Of a stretch of 13,435 nucleotides of DNA, positions 1 to 6,792 are shown one piece after another; the stretch's first letter is position 1, and every line of letters starts with the position of its first letter. The notes beneath the pieces are model-generated. The model did not search any database. It was not told where the DNA came from and worked only from the letters and a program-made list of their open reading frames with translations. The position numbers and the translations under genes were made by a program. This DNA comes from Clostridia bacterium. Its GTDB lineage: Bacteria; Bacillota_A; Clostridia; Oscillospirales; CAG-272. The stretch spans positions 1 to 13,435 of the forward strand of contig JAFQVU010000201.1 in NCBI GenBank assembly GCA_017407885.1, read 5' to 3'.

Positions 1-1225
1 AATCGGCGGTGCGGATGTGCTTTATTCTTCGCAAGGTATCATCCGCGAAAGCGAAGCTAATGCCGAAGCGCTGTTTAATACCGCACGTACCGTTTATTCG
101 GCAGAGGGCTCATCTCTTTCAATACGCGCTATGCTCTTTCTTGCCATGCGCCACGCGCTCGAATCGGGTAAACGCCCCTTGATTGCCGCAGGGCGAAATG
201 CGCACAAGGTGTTCGTGAACACCGCCGCCTTGCTCGATTTTGATATAGTGTGGATCTATTCTAAAAACTCCGAGAGTATAATATCCTGCGAAATCACCGC
301 CGATACTCTCGAAAAAGACCTCGCAGAAATGAACGAGAAGCCGACAGCCGTATACATCACGTCCCCCGATTACCTCGGGAACATCGCAGATATTGAGGGG
401 ATTTCGGCGGTCTGCCGACGTCACGGCATACTTCTACTGGTTGACAATGCACACGGTGCATATCTGCAGTTTCTTCCAAAATCACAGCATCCGATATCGA
501 TTGGTGCCGATATGTGTGCCGACTCGGCGCATAAAACACTTCCCGTTTTAACCGGCGGCGGATATTTGCATATTTCTAAAAATGCTCCGGCATTACTTTG
601 CGAGCAGTCGGAGCAGGCAATGGCGATGTTTGCCTCAACAAGTCCGTCCTATCTTATATTGCAGTCGCTCGATGCCGCCAACCGATATTTGTTCGAAGGT
701 TATCGTAAACGCCTTTGCACATTTACAAAACGTCTCGCTGGTTTTAAACAAAAGTTGGAAGATTACGGCTATACACTCGTTGGCAATGAGCCGATGAAGC
801 TGTCGCTTGCACCCAAATCGCTCGGTTACACCGGATATGAGCTTGCGAATATTCTTCGGGGCGAGGGGATAGAATGTGAATTTGCCAATCTCGATTACGT
901 TGTGCTTATGCCTACTCCCGAACTAAATGCGAACATACTTGCACACATTGAAACCCTGCTTCTCTCTGTTACGCCGAGGGCGGCAATAAAGCAAAAACCG
1001 CCGTGTGCAGGCGCGGCACTGCGAGCTATGACACCGCGTGAGGTGATGCTTATGCCAACAGAGGAGATCGCGGCAAGCACCGCAGTCGGACGTATACTCG
1101 CAAGTGCGGATATTGCCTGTCCCCCTGCAATTCCCATTGCTGTCTGCGGCGAAGTAATTGATGAAACTGCCGTGGCGGCACTTGAATATTACGGTATCAA
1201 AGTCTGTCGGGTTGTTAAAGAATAA
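1..1225 (+). CDS. Orn/Lys/Arg decarboxylase family protein, 5'-truncated by the window edge
   Basis: This is a fold-type I PLP enzyme of the Orn/Lys/Arg decarboxylase family, which decarboxylates basic amino acids to polyamine precursors or cadaverine. The reading frame is open from base 2. The first possible start (GTG at 17) lies inside the conserved domain, so the true start is upstream, outside the window. Visible marks are an SPDYLGN segment (SPTYYG-like), VDNAHGAYL (the Asp that contacts the PLP pyridine nitrogen), and ADSAHKTLP, where the Lys at bases 533-535 is the expected Schiff-base lysine. The C-terminal part has TPREVMLMP, then AVGRI and a PPAIPI segment, as in the family's C-terminal domain. 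The substrate (Arg, Lys or Orn) cannot be read from the sequence. The gene converges on lysA and ends just before a strong hairpin terminator. Family assignment is confident; a specific name such as speA is not supported. Confidence 0.88.
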   Translation, partial: IGGADVLYSSQGIIRESEANAEALFNTARTVYSAEGSSLSIRAMLFLAMRHALESGKRPLIAAGRNAHKVFVNTAALLDFDIVWIYSKNSESIISCEITADTLEKDLAEMNEKPTAVYITSPDYLGNIADIEGISAVCRRHGILLLVDNAHGAYLQFLPKSQHPISIGADMCADSAHKTLPVLTGGGYLHISKNAPALLCEQSEQAMAMFASTSPSYLILQSLDAANRYLFEGYRKRLCTFTKRLAGFKQKLEDYGYTLVGNEPMKLSLAPKSLGYTGYELANILRGEGIECEFANLDYVVLMPTPELNANILAHIETLLLSVTPRAAIKQKPPCAGAALRAMTPREVMLMPTEEIAASTAVGRILASADIACPPAIPIAVCGEVIDETAVAALEYYGIKVCRVVKE

Positions 1226-1230
1226 AAAAG

Positions 1231-1262
1231 TTCCGTCAAGGCACACCCTTGACGGAGTTTTT
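1231..1262. terminator. Bidirectional intrinsic terminator between the decarboxylase gene and lysA
   Basis: The arms 1231-1241 and 1247-1257 form an 11-bp stem with one terminal G-T wobble around the loop CACAC. A run of five T follows on the plus strand (1258-1262). A run of A precedes it on the plus strand (1224-1229), which becomes a T-run on the minus strand. It can therefore stop the decarboxylase transcript and, on the other strand, the lysA transcript, whose stop codon lies about 70 bases away. Confidence 0.9.
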
Positions 1263-1331
1263 ATTAATTTGAAAAGAGCTACCCGATTTGACTCTGACAT
1301 CTACAAATGCACCAAGAATGTGCAGAAATGA

Positions 1332-2588
1332 TTACTTGAAATATTTTGTTACGCCGAGCGTAGCAAAATAATCGTCGGGAGTTTCAGCGCGGCGGATAAG
1401 CTCAACCGAACCGTCTTCCTTATAAAGAAGCTCTGCCGAGCGCAGTTTTCCGTTATAGTTATAACCCATTGCGAAGCCGTGCGCGCCTGCATCGTGAATG
1501 GCGAGTATGTCGCCGATGTCGATTTTGGGGAGCATGCGGTCGATAGCGAATTTATCATTGTTCTCGCAAAGACCGCCGGTCACGTCGTACATATGGTCGC
1601 AAGGCTCGTTTTCCTTGCCCATAACGGTGATGTGATGATAGGAGCCGTACATCGCGGGACGCATGAGGTTAGCCGCACACGCATCACAGCCGATGTATTC
1701 CTTATATATATGCTTTTCGTGGATTGCCTTTGTAATAAGCATACCGTTGGGGGCGAGCATGTATCTGCCAAGCTCGGTGAAGAGCGAGACGTTTCCAAGC
1801 CCTGCAGGAACGAGTATCTCCTCGTACACCTTGCGCACACCCTCACCGATAATTGCGATATCCGCAGGCTCTGCATCGGGGAGATAGGGCACGCCGACTC
1901 CGCCAGAAAGGTTGATGAACGAAATATCAACACCTGCCTTCTTCTGAATTTCGACAGCCAGCTTAAAGAGTACGCCGGCGAGTGTCGGATAGTATTCATT
2001 ATTGGTGTTGTTTGAAGAGAGGAACGCATGGATGCCAAAACGCTTTGCGCCCTTAGCTTTGAGTATCTTATAAGCCTCGACTATCTGCTCCTCGGTCATG
2101 CCGTACTTCGCTTCGCTGGGGGAGCCCATAATTTGCGTGCTGATGCGGAAATCTCCGCCGGGGTTGAAGCGGCAGCAAATGGTTTCGGGGATATAGCCGA
2201 TAGTTTTTTCGAGAAAATCGATATGGGTGAAATCGTCAAGGTTGATGATAGCGCCGAGTTCAGCCGCTTTTTTGAAGTCCTCTGCCGGGGTAGCATTTGA
2301 GGAGAACATGATGTCATCGCCTGAAAATCCTACTTTTTCGCTCATGATAAGCTCGGTGAGTGATGAGCAGTCTGCACCGCAGTTTTCCTGCTTAAGTATA
2401 TCAAGCAGCACGGGGTTAGGTGTAGCCTTTACCGCGAAATATTCTTTGAAACCCTTGTTCCATGAAAATGCCGCATTAAGCGCGCGCGCACGCTCACGGA
2501 TACCCTTTTCGTCATAAATGTGGAACGGGGTTGGGTAAGTCTCAATGATTTTTTCAAGCTGTGCTTTTGTAACAAATGGTGTTTTCAA
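1332..2588 (-). CDS. lysA: Diaminopimelate decarboxylase LysA
   Basis: The product decarboxylates meso-diaminopimelate to L-lysine, the last step of lysine synthesis, and so controls how much diaminopimelate is left for peptidoglycan. It is a fold-type III PLP enzyme of 418 residues, a normal family length. YFAVKATPNP near residue 50 carries the PLP lysine. INLSGGVGVPY is the glycine-rich phosphate-binding segment, ELGR replaces the usual EPGR, and GGLCEN is the cysteine-glutamate motif completed across the dimer. The C-terminal segment DAGAHGFAMGYNYNG is typical of LysA. HAFLSSN stands where many LysA proteins have HIGSQ, so it belongs to a divergent subgroup that I recall as common in Clostridia. 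The start is a TTG at 2588-2586, with AGGAG nine bases upstream; no ATG is better placed. It has its own promoter, and its short leader leaves no room for a lysine riboswitch. Confidence 0.92.
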   Translation of the reverse strand: MKTPFVTKAQLEKIIETYPTPFHIYDEKGIRERARALNAAFSWNKGFKEYFAVKATPNPVLLDILKQENCGADCSSLTELIMSEKVGFSGDDIMFSSNATPAEDFKKAAELGAIINLDDFTHIDFLEKTIGYIPETICCRFNPGGDFRISTQIMGSPSEAKYGMTEEQIVEAYKILKAKGAKRFGIHAFLSSNNTNNEYYPTLAGVLFKLAVEIQKKAGVDISFINLSGGVGVPYLPDAEPADIAIIGEGVRKVYEEILVPAGLGNVSLFTELGRYMLAPNGMLITKAIHEKHIYKEYIGCDACAANLMRPAMYGSYHHITVMGKENEPCDHMYDVTGGLCENNDKFAIDRMLPKIDIGDILAIHDAGAHGFAMGYNYNGKLRSAELLYKEDGSVELIRRAETPDDYFATLGVTKYFK

Positions 2589-2625
2589 AATCTTTTGCTC
2601 CTATATTTAAATTAATCTACAGTAA

Positions 2626-2654
2626 ATTATAGCACATCTGCGGCTTGATGTCAA
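2626..2654 (-). promoter_or_regulatory. Promoter of lysA
   Basis: On the minus strand, TTGACA (2654-2649) and TATAAT (2631-2626) are separated by exactly 17 bases. A TGC just before the -10 box gives an extended -10 element. Both hexamers match the housekeeping consensus perfectly. Transcription should start near base 2619, leaving a leader of about 30 bases before the TTG start. Confidence 0.88.
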
Positions 2655-2685
2655 TAAATATATGGTAATAATTTCGGTAAAACTC

Positions 2686-2714
2686 TTGACAATTAAAAAA
2701 AACTGTGGTATAAT
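2686..2714 (+). promoter_or_regulatory. Promoter of the rpsF-ssb-rpsR operon
   Basis: TTGACA (2686-2691) and TATAAT (2709-2714) are separated by 17 bases. TGG directly before the -10 box makes an extended -10. It lies back to back with the lysA promoter, with 31 bases between the two -35 boxes. The stretch CTGTGGTATAAT is identical in the tRNA promoter near 6440. Confidence 0.93.
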
Positions 2715-2730
2715 ACTTACTCGGTATGGG

Positions 2731-2792
2731 ATATTTATGCCCTTGCATAAGTATTCTCTCCTTACCGGACGCAAATTTTTGAGGCGTTCGGT
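2731..2792 (+). promoter_or_regulatory. Structured rpsF mRNA leader (two stem-loops)
   Basis: Two hairpins fill most of the leader between the promoter and the rpsF ribosome binding site. The first pairs 2731-2740 with 2745-2754 (10 bp, one G-T) around the loop CCTT. The second pairs 2764-2772 with 2784-2792 (9 bp, one G-T) around an 11-base loop. Neither is followed by a T-run, so they are not simple terminators. In many bacteria the S6:S18 protein complex binds a CCG-containing stem-loop in the rpsF leader to repress its own operon. The second hairpin contains CCG at 2765-2767 and is well placed for that role, but I could not align it to the published motif. Confidence 0.55.
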
Positions 2793-2819
2793 CTAATGTC
2801 CATGAGGAGGTGTAACACA

Positions 2820-3179
2820 ATGGATAAGATTTCATCCTACGAAACTCTGTTTATCGTTGATGTACAGCAGGGTGAGGAGGGCGTGAAGGCTCTGGTTGAC
2901 AAGTTCACCGGTCTTATCGCCGCTAACGGTACCGTCGAGTCCGTTGATGAATGGGGTAAGCGCAAGCTCGCATACCCGATCAACGATCTGACCGAGGGAT
3001 ACTACGTTCTTGTAAACTTCAAGAGCGCTCCTACTCTTCCGCTCGAGCTTGAGCGTGTATTCGGCATCACCGACGGCATTCTGCGTTCTATCGTTATCAA
3101 GCATGACGAGAAGAAGCTCGCAAAGAAGGCTGCCGCTGCTCCTGCTGAAGAAGCTGCTCCCGCTGAAGACGCTGAATAA
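2820..3179 (+). CDS. rpsF: Small ribosomal subunit protein S6 (bS6)
   Basis: S6 binds the central domain of 16S rRNA as a heterodimer with S18, whose gene is two genes downstream. The 119-residue product begins SYETLFIVD and carries the family segment EWGKRKLAYPI at about residues 44-54, followed by a YYVL strand and a GILRS segment. The last 20 residues are a low-complexity tail of Ala, Pro and acidic residues, common in clostridial S6. The ATG at 2820 is chosen because AGGAGGTG (2805-2812) sits seven bases upstream. An in-frame ATG at 2796 lies upstream of that ribosome binding site and is rejected. The gene is first in an operon with ssb (29 bases downstream) and rpsR. Codon use, with many GCT and AAG codons, looks like that of a highly expressed gene. 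Confidence 0.96.
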   Translation: MDKISSYETLFIVDVQQGEEGVKALVDKFTGLIAANGTVESVDEWGKRKLAYPINDLTEGYYVLVNFKSAPTLPLELERVFGITDGILRSIVIKHDEKKLAKKAAAAPAEEAAPAEDAE

Positions 3180-3208
3180 TTCGGAAAACGGAATGGAGGA
3201 TAATGACA

Positions 3209-3706
3209 ATGGCAAACTTCAATCTTAATAAAGTCATTCTCGGCGGTCGCCTTACCGCGACTCCCGAATTAAGACAGACTCCCAGCGGAGTTATGGTAAC
3301 AAGCTTCACCATCGCTGTGAACCGTCGTTTTGCTGCAAGAGGCGAGGACGGACAGAATGGTCAGCCACAGGCAGATTTCATCCGTGTAACGGCATGGCGT
3401 CAGCAGGCTGAGTTTGTTTGCAGATACTTCCAGAAGGGTTCGTCAATTTGCGTTGTCGGTTCCATTCAGACTCGCACCTGGAACGATCAGCAGGGCAACA
3501 AGCAGTATTCAACTGATGTTGTTGCTGACGAAATCAACTTTGTTGATTCAAAGGGCGAGGGCTCCGCAAATGGCGCATCGGCATATATGCCGTCTGCCTA
3601 CAGCGACACACAGTACGCAACGCCTGCCGGACAGGCTCCGGCATCACAGGGCGGCGCAGCACCCCAGTTCGAAACACTTGAGGGTGACGACGAGCTGCCG
3701 TTCTGA
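3209..3706 (+). CDS. ssb: Single-stranded DNA-binding protein
   Basis: SSB coats single-stranded DNA during replication, repair and recombination and recruits partner proteins through its C-terminal tip. The 165-residue product has an OB fold at about residues 5-112, with NKVILGGRLTATPELR, FTIAVNR and a RVTAWRQQAEFV segment. A flexible linker rich in Gly, Ala, Ser and Gln follows, ending in the acidic tip DDELPF, a variant of the usual DDDIPF. The ATG at 3209 lies nine bases after GGAGG (3195-3199). The in-frame ATG at 3203 is only three bases from that site and is less likely. Placement between rpsF and rpsR is the classic arrangement in Gram-positive bacteria. Confidence 0.96.
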   Translation: MANFNLNKVILGGRLTATPELRQTPSGVMVTSFTIAVNRRFAARGEDGQNGQPQADFIRVTAWRQQAEFVCRYFQKGSSICVVGSIQTRTWNDQQGNKQYSTDVVADEINFVDSKGEGSANGASAYMPSAYSDTQYATPAGQAPASQGGAAPQFETLEGDDELPF

Positions 3707-3730
3707 TTTTAATAAAGGAGGTTTCATAAA

Positions 3731-3994
3731 ATGGATAGAGAGAGAACCGAAAGAGACGCTTCTAAGCCTTACCGCACCGGTATGCGCAGAAAGAAGAAGG
3801 TCTGCCAGTTCTGCGCAGATAAGATCGACGAGATCGATTACAAGGATACCGCGAGACTTCGCAAGTATATCAGTGAGCGTGCCAAGATTCTTCCCAGAAG
3901 AATTTCCGGTACCTGCGCAAAGCATCAGCGTCAGCTGACCATTGCTATCAAGCGTTCGCGCCACGTAGCACTTCTGCCCTACATCAGCGACTAA
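3731..3994 (+). CDS. rpsR: Small ribosomal subunit protein S18 (bS18)
   Basis: S18 binds 16S rRNA together with S6 in the platform of the small subunit. The 87-residue product contains the family core [18 protein letters not shown], then [17 protein letters not shown] and the C-terminal [15 protein letters not shown] at about residues 25-28 and CAKH further on suggest the zinc-binding (C+) form; Bacillus S18, as I recall it, lacks these cysteines. AGGAGG (3716-3721) sits nine bases before the ATG. It is the last gene of the operon, 24 bases after ssb, and is followed by two hairpins. Confidence 0.96.
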   Translation: MDRERTERDASKPYRTGMRRKKKVCQFCADKIDEIDYKDTARLRKYISERAKILPRRISGTCAKHQRQLTIAIKRSRHVALLPYISD

Positions 3995-4010
3995 TTTAGT
4001 CTTTTGAGGG

Positions 4011-4040
4011 CGGAAACACAACAATTGGAACTGTGTTCCG
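4011..4040 (+). repeat. Hairpin after rpsR with a competing alternative fold
   Basis: Bases 4011-4020 pair with 4032-4040 (9 bp with one bulged A at 4016). The same bases can fold another way: GGAAC (4027-4031) pairs with GTTCC (4035-4039), extended by CAATT (4022-4026) with AATTG (4046-4050). The two folds exclude each other. No T-run follows directly, so the role as terminator, RNA-stability element or leader is unclear. Confidence 0.5.
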
Positions 4041-4055
4041 TAAATAATTGTCCGA

Positions 4056-4089
4056 ATATCGGAGACATGAATTTTCATGTCTCCGATAT
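4056..4089 (+). terminator. Perfect 16-bp inverted repeat, possible rpsR operon terminator
   Basis: Bases 4056-4071 and 4074-4089 are perfect reverse complements with only TT between them. The stem is strong, but the next T-run (4105-4109) is 15 bases beyond it, so it departs from the standard intrinsic terminator. It may end the rpsF-ssb-rpsR transcript, protect its 3' end, or weaken read-through into hppA. Confidence 0.5.
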
Positions 4090-4107
4090 CGTGATTTATA
4101 GGGCTTT

Positions 4108-4136
4108 TTGTGACTTTGGTGAAAAGTTTGCATATT
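4108..4136 (+). promoter_or_regulatory. Weak candidate promoter for hppA
   Basis: TTGTGA (4108-4113) and CATATT (4131-4136) are separated by 17 bases, each matching four of six consensus positions. It would give a leader of about 90 bases. No better sigma-70-like pair was found between rpsR and hppA, so hppA may instead depend on read-through. Confidence 0.25.
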
Positions 4137-4231
4137 TTTTGTCAATCTCTACAACCAAAGTTCATTGACCTTGTGAAAAAATCACACTGACGTTCATAAA
4201 TCAACTGTGAATGTATTTTGGAGGAAAAATA

Positions 4232-6319
4232 ATGTTGGAGAAAATAGTTGTAGGCTTAACCTTTGCCGGTGCAGTGCTTGCTTTGCTTTTTGCACTTGTC
4301 GTTACGCTTAAAGTAATGAAGTTCTCTGAAGGAACGGATGCAATGAAGAAAATATCCGCATCCATCAGATCCGGCGCAAATGCTTATCTTAAGCGCCAAT
4401 ACCGTATAGTCGCCGTTTTCTTCGGTATAATGTTTGTACTGCTCGGCGTAATGGCGATTTTAAAGCTGATCACACCATATGTTCCGTTTGCATTCCTTAG
4501 CGGCGGAATCTTTTCGGCGCTTTCCGGTTTTATCGGAATGAAAATAGCTACTCTGTCAAATGCAAGAACAGCCAACGCTTGTCAGGAAGGACTCAACCGC
4601 GGACTTCGCGTAGCCTTCTCAGCAGGAAGCGTAATGGGCTTTACGGTAGTCGGACTTGGACTGCTTGATATTTCGATTTGGTTCTTTTTACTTAAATTTG
4701 TTTTCGGCCTTGAGGCAGCAGAAATTACAGGCGCAATGCTCACCTTTGGTATGGGTGCTTCCTCGATGGCGCTGTTTGCGCGCGTTGGCGGCGGTATCTT
4801 CACAAAGGCGGCAGACGTGGGTGCTGACCTCGTAGGTAAGGTTGAAGCCGGTATCCCCGAGGATGACCCCCGTAACCCTGCGGTTATCGCTGATAACGTC
4901 GGCGATAATGTCGGCGATGTTGCCGGAATGGGTGCGGACCTCTATGAATCTTATGTCGGCTCGATAATTTCTGCATGCGCACTCGGCGTTGCGGCATTCC
5001 AAGGCTTCGCGGCAATGGCTCTGCCCATGCTCATAGCTGCAATCGGTATCGTTTGCTCAATAGTTGGTACCTTCTTTGTAAAGACAAAAGAGGGCGCTAC
5101 CCAAAGACAGCTTCTTGGCGCACTTTCGCGCGGAACTAATTTCTCGGCGATTGTTATTGCGATTGTTTCCCTGCCGCTTGTATGGACGATTCTCGGAAAA
5201 GAGCATTGGTTTATATACTTTGCAATTCTCGCAGGTCTTATTGCCGGCGTACTGATCGGCAGAGCAACCGAGTACTATACCTCGGACAGCTATAAGCCTA
5301 CAAAAAATCTCGCGGCAACAAGCGAAACCGGTACAGCGACAATCATCATCGGCGGTCTTTCCGTCGGTATGCTGTCAACACTGCTCCCGATTATAATCGT
5401 TTCTGTCTGCGTGCTCGTTGCATACTTTGTATCGGGCGGTGCTTCTGATGCATCCTGCGGACTTTACGGTATCTCACTTGCGGCTGTTGGTATGCTTTCG
5501 ACTCTTGGTATCACGCTCGCAACCGATGCATATGGACCTATCGCCGATAATGCAGGCGGTATCGCGCAGATGGCAGGTCTTGACGAGAAGGTAAGAGAAC
5601 GTACAGATGCGCTCGATTCGCTCGGCAACACCACCGCCGCTACCGGAAAGGGATTTGCTATAGGCTCTGCCGCGCTTACTGCACTCGCGCTTATGGCATC
5701 CTATATTGATAAGGTACATACAATAGAGGGCGGCGCTGAAAAGATTGCTAATCTCAATATTACAAATCCCACCGTTCTTATCGGTCTGTTCATCGGTGCA
5801 TGCTTACCGTTCGTATTCGCGGCACTCACAATGAATTCTGTCGGAAGAGCCGCACAGAGTATCGTTAAAGAGGTACGCCGTCAATTCAAGGAAATCGCCG
5901 GTCTCATGGACGGCAAGGCGGATCCCGATTATGCAAAATGCGTTGACCTTTGCACAAAGGCAAGCCTTCGTGAGATGGTTTTACCGACAATCGTTGCTGT
6001 AATCGTACCTATCATTGTTGGCTTGATACTCGGCTGTACGGGTGTTGTCGGTATGCTCGCAGGCGCTACTGTATCCGGATTCTTAATGGCTGTATTTATG
6101 TCAAACTCCGGCGGTGCTTGGGATAATGCAAAGAAGTATATAGAGGGCGACCACCATGGCGGAAAGGGCTCCGATTGCCACAAGGCTGCCGTTGTCGGCG
6201 ATACTGTCGGTGACCCGTTCAAGGATACTGCCGGTCCGTCTATCAATATTCTTATCAAGCTTCTTTCGATGATTTCCATCGTATTTGCAGCTCTTATCGT
6301 TAATTGCTCTATTCTGTGA
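4232..6319 (+). CDS. hppA: K+-stimulated membrane-bound ion-pumping pyrophosphatase
   Basis: The enzyme hydrolyses cytosolic pyrophosphate and uses the energy to pump Na+ or H+ across the cell membrane. The 695-residue product has about 16 hydrophobic segments. The Mg-pyrophosphate site is visible as DVGADLVGKVE (residues 195-205) and a Asp-rich DDPRNP...DNVGDNVGD stretch (211-229), repeated near the C-terminus as GDTVGDPFKDT. At GNTTAATGKG (465-474) the key positions are Ala469 and Gly472, not Lys and Thr, which marks the K+-dependent class. Glu239 in DLYESYVG lies where Na+-pumping members carry their gate glutamate, so Na+ transport is plausible but not proven. ATG 4232 is chosen because GGAGG lies just upstream. 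An ATG at 4211 precedes that site and is rejected. A strong terminator follows, so it is probably a single-gene unit. Confidence 0.96.
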   Translation: MLEKIVVGLTFAGAVLALLFALVVTLKVMKFSEGTDAMKKISASIRSGANAYLKRQYRIVAVFFGIMFVLLGVMAILKLITPYVPFAFLSGGIFSALSGFIGMKIATLSNARTANACQEGLNRGLRVAFSAGSVMGFTVVGLGLLDISIWFFLLKFVFGLEAAEITGAMLTFGMGASSMALFARVGGGIFTKAADVGADLVGKVEAGIPEDDPRNPAVIADNVGDNVGDVAGMGADLYESYVGSIISACALGVAAFQGFAAMALPMLIAAIGIVCSIVGTFFVKTKEGATQRQLLGALSRGTNFSAIVIAIVSLPLVWTILGKEHWFIYFAILAGLIAGVLIGRATEYYTSDSYKPTKNLAATSETGTATIIIGGLSVGMLSTLLPIIIVSVCVLVAYFVSGGASDASCGLYGISLAAVGMLSTLGITLATDAYGPIADNAGGIAQMAGLDEKVRERTDALDSLGNTTAATGKGFAIGSAALTALALMASYIDKVHTIEGGAEKIANLNITNPTVLIGLFIGACLPFVFAALTMNSVGRAAQSIVKEVRRQFKEIAGLMDGKADPDYAKCVDLCTKASLREMVLPTIVAVIVPIIVGLILGCTGVVGMLAGATVSGFLMAVFMSNSGGAWDNAKKYIEGDHHGGKGSDCHKAAVVGDTVGDPFKDTAGPSINILIKLLSMISIVFAALIVNCSIL

Positions 6320-6347
6320 TTTTAGAATAGTCTCGGAATTGGCGAAA

Positions 6348-6389
6348 ATCATAACCGCCGGTTCAACCGGTGGTTATGATTGATATTTT
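6348..6389 (+). terminator. Intrinsic terminator of hppA
   Basis: Bases 6348-6362 pair with 6366-6380 (15 bp, one G-T wobble) around the loop TCA. A T-rich tail follows (6381-6389, ending in five T). It lies about 30 bases after the hppA stop codon and before the tRNA promoter. Confidence 0.88.
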
Positions 6390-6421
6390 TCAAAAAACCT
6401 CAAAAAACTTTGAAATACCCC

Positions 6422-6450
6422 TTGACAAATGAGATTCACTGTGGTATAAT
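6422..6450 (+). promoter_or_regulatory. Promoter of the tRNA-Gly/tRNA-Val operon
   Basis: TTGACA (6422-6427) and TATAAT (6445-6450) are separated by 17 bases, with TGG before the -10 box as an extended -10. The start point should be near 6457, about 26 bases before the mature 5' end of tRNA-Gly. Confidence 0.93.
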
Positions 6451-6482
6451 AATATGCGTCAAAAAGAGTAGTGACAAGCCAC

Positions 6483-6558
6483 GCGGATTTAGCTCATTTG
6501 GTAGAGCGCGACCTTGCCAAGGTCGAGGTGGCGGGTTCGAGCCCCGTAATCCGCTCCA
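6483..6558 (+). tRNA. tRNA-Gly (anticodon GCC)
   Basis: A full 76-base cloverleaf is present. The acceptor stem pairs GCGGATT with AATCCGC, followed by T and an encoded CCA. The D arm is GCTC...GAGC. The anticodon stem CGACC/GGTCG holds the loop TTGCCAA with anticodon GCC. The T arm carries TTCGAGC. It is the first tRNA after the promoter. The 24-base spacer to the next tRNA contains a small TTTTCGG/CCGAAAA hairpin, which may guide processing. Confidence 0.98.
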
Positions 6559-6582
6559 TTTTTTTCGGGTATACCGAAAAAC

Positions 6583-6658
6583 GGAAGCTTAGCTCAGCTG
6601 GGAGAGCATCTGCCTTACAAGCAGAGGGTCACAGGTTCGAGCCCTGTAGCTTCCACCA
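6583..6658 (+). tRNA. tRNA-Val (anticodon TAC/UAC)
   Basis: A full 76-base cloverleaf is present. The acceptor stem pairs GGAAGCT with AGCTTCC, followed by A and an encoded CCA. The D arm is GCTC...GAGC. The anticodon stem TCTGC/GCAGA holds the loop CTTACAA with anticodon TAC. The T arm is ACAGG TTCGAGC CCTGT. It is co-transcribed with tRNA-Gly. Confidence 0.98.
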
Positions 6659-6663
6659 AATAA

Positions 6664-6709
6664 AAAAGATCCGAACCTTTAGCTTTATGCAAATGGGTTC
6701 GGATCTTTT
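6664..6709 (+). terminator. Intrinsic terminator of the tRNA operon
   Basis: Bases 6664-6677 pair perfectly with 6696-6709 (14 bp), and the right arm ends in TCTTTTG followed by TTT. The 18-base loop can add a short TTT/AAA pairing. The hairpin begins six bases after the tRNA-Val CCA end. Confidence 0.88.
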
Positions 6710-6717
6710 GTTTACAT

Positions 6718-6753
6718 ATAAAAACGAGAGGGAGACATCGGTCTGTCCTCTCG
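6718..6753 (-). terminator. Intrinsic terminator of the vitamin B6 salvage operon
   Basis: Read on the minus strand, CGAGAGG (6753-6747) pairs with CCTCTCG (6731-6725), with further AGAC/GTCT pairing inside. A run of five T (6724-6720) follows. It lies about 40 bases after the S-component stop codon. It sits next to the plus-strand tRNA terminator, so the two transcription units end tail to tail. Confidence 0.85.
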
Positions 6754-6792
6754 CTTTGTATTACGGTCACAATATTTTTGTTGTACGTTGAT

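Noticed and set aside
17..19. GTG at 17 as the start of the first gene
   Set aside because: The frame is open to the window edge, no ribosome binding site is seen, and the enzyme would lack its N-terminal part.
1479..2015. Open frame of 178 codons on the plus strand inside lysA
   Set aside because: It is a shadow of the lysA reading frame, with no family motif and no start signal.
2589..2625. Possible lysine riboswitch in front of lysA
   Set aside because: The lysA promoter leaves a leader of only about 30 bases, far too short for an L-box.
4171..4187. TTGTGA-AAAAA-TCACAC palindrome resembling a CRP or Rex operator upstream of hppA
   Set aside because: The central spacer is five bases, not the six expected for TGTGA-N6-TCACA type sites, and the A/T-rich context makes chance likely. 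It is kept only as a note.
6471..6791. Open frame across the two tRNA genes
   Set aside because: It reads through both tRNAs and a terminator, so it is not a protein gene.
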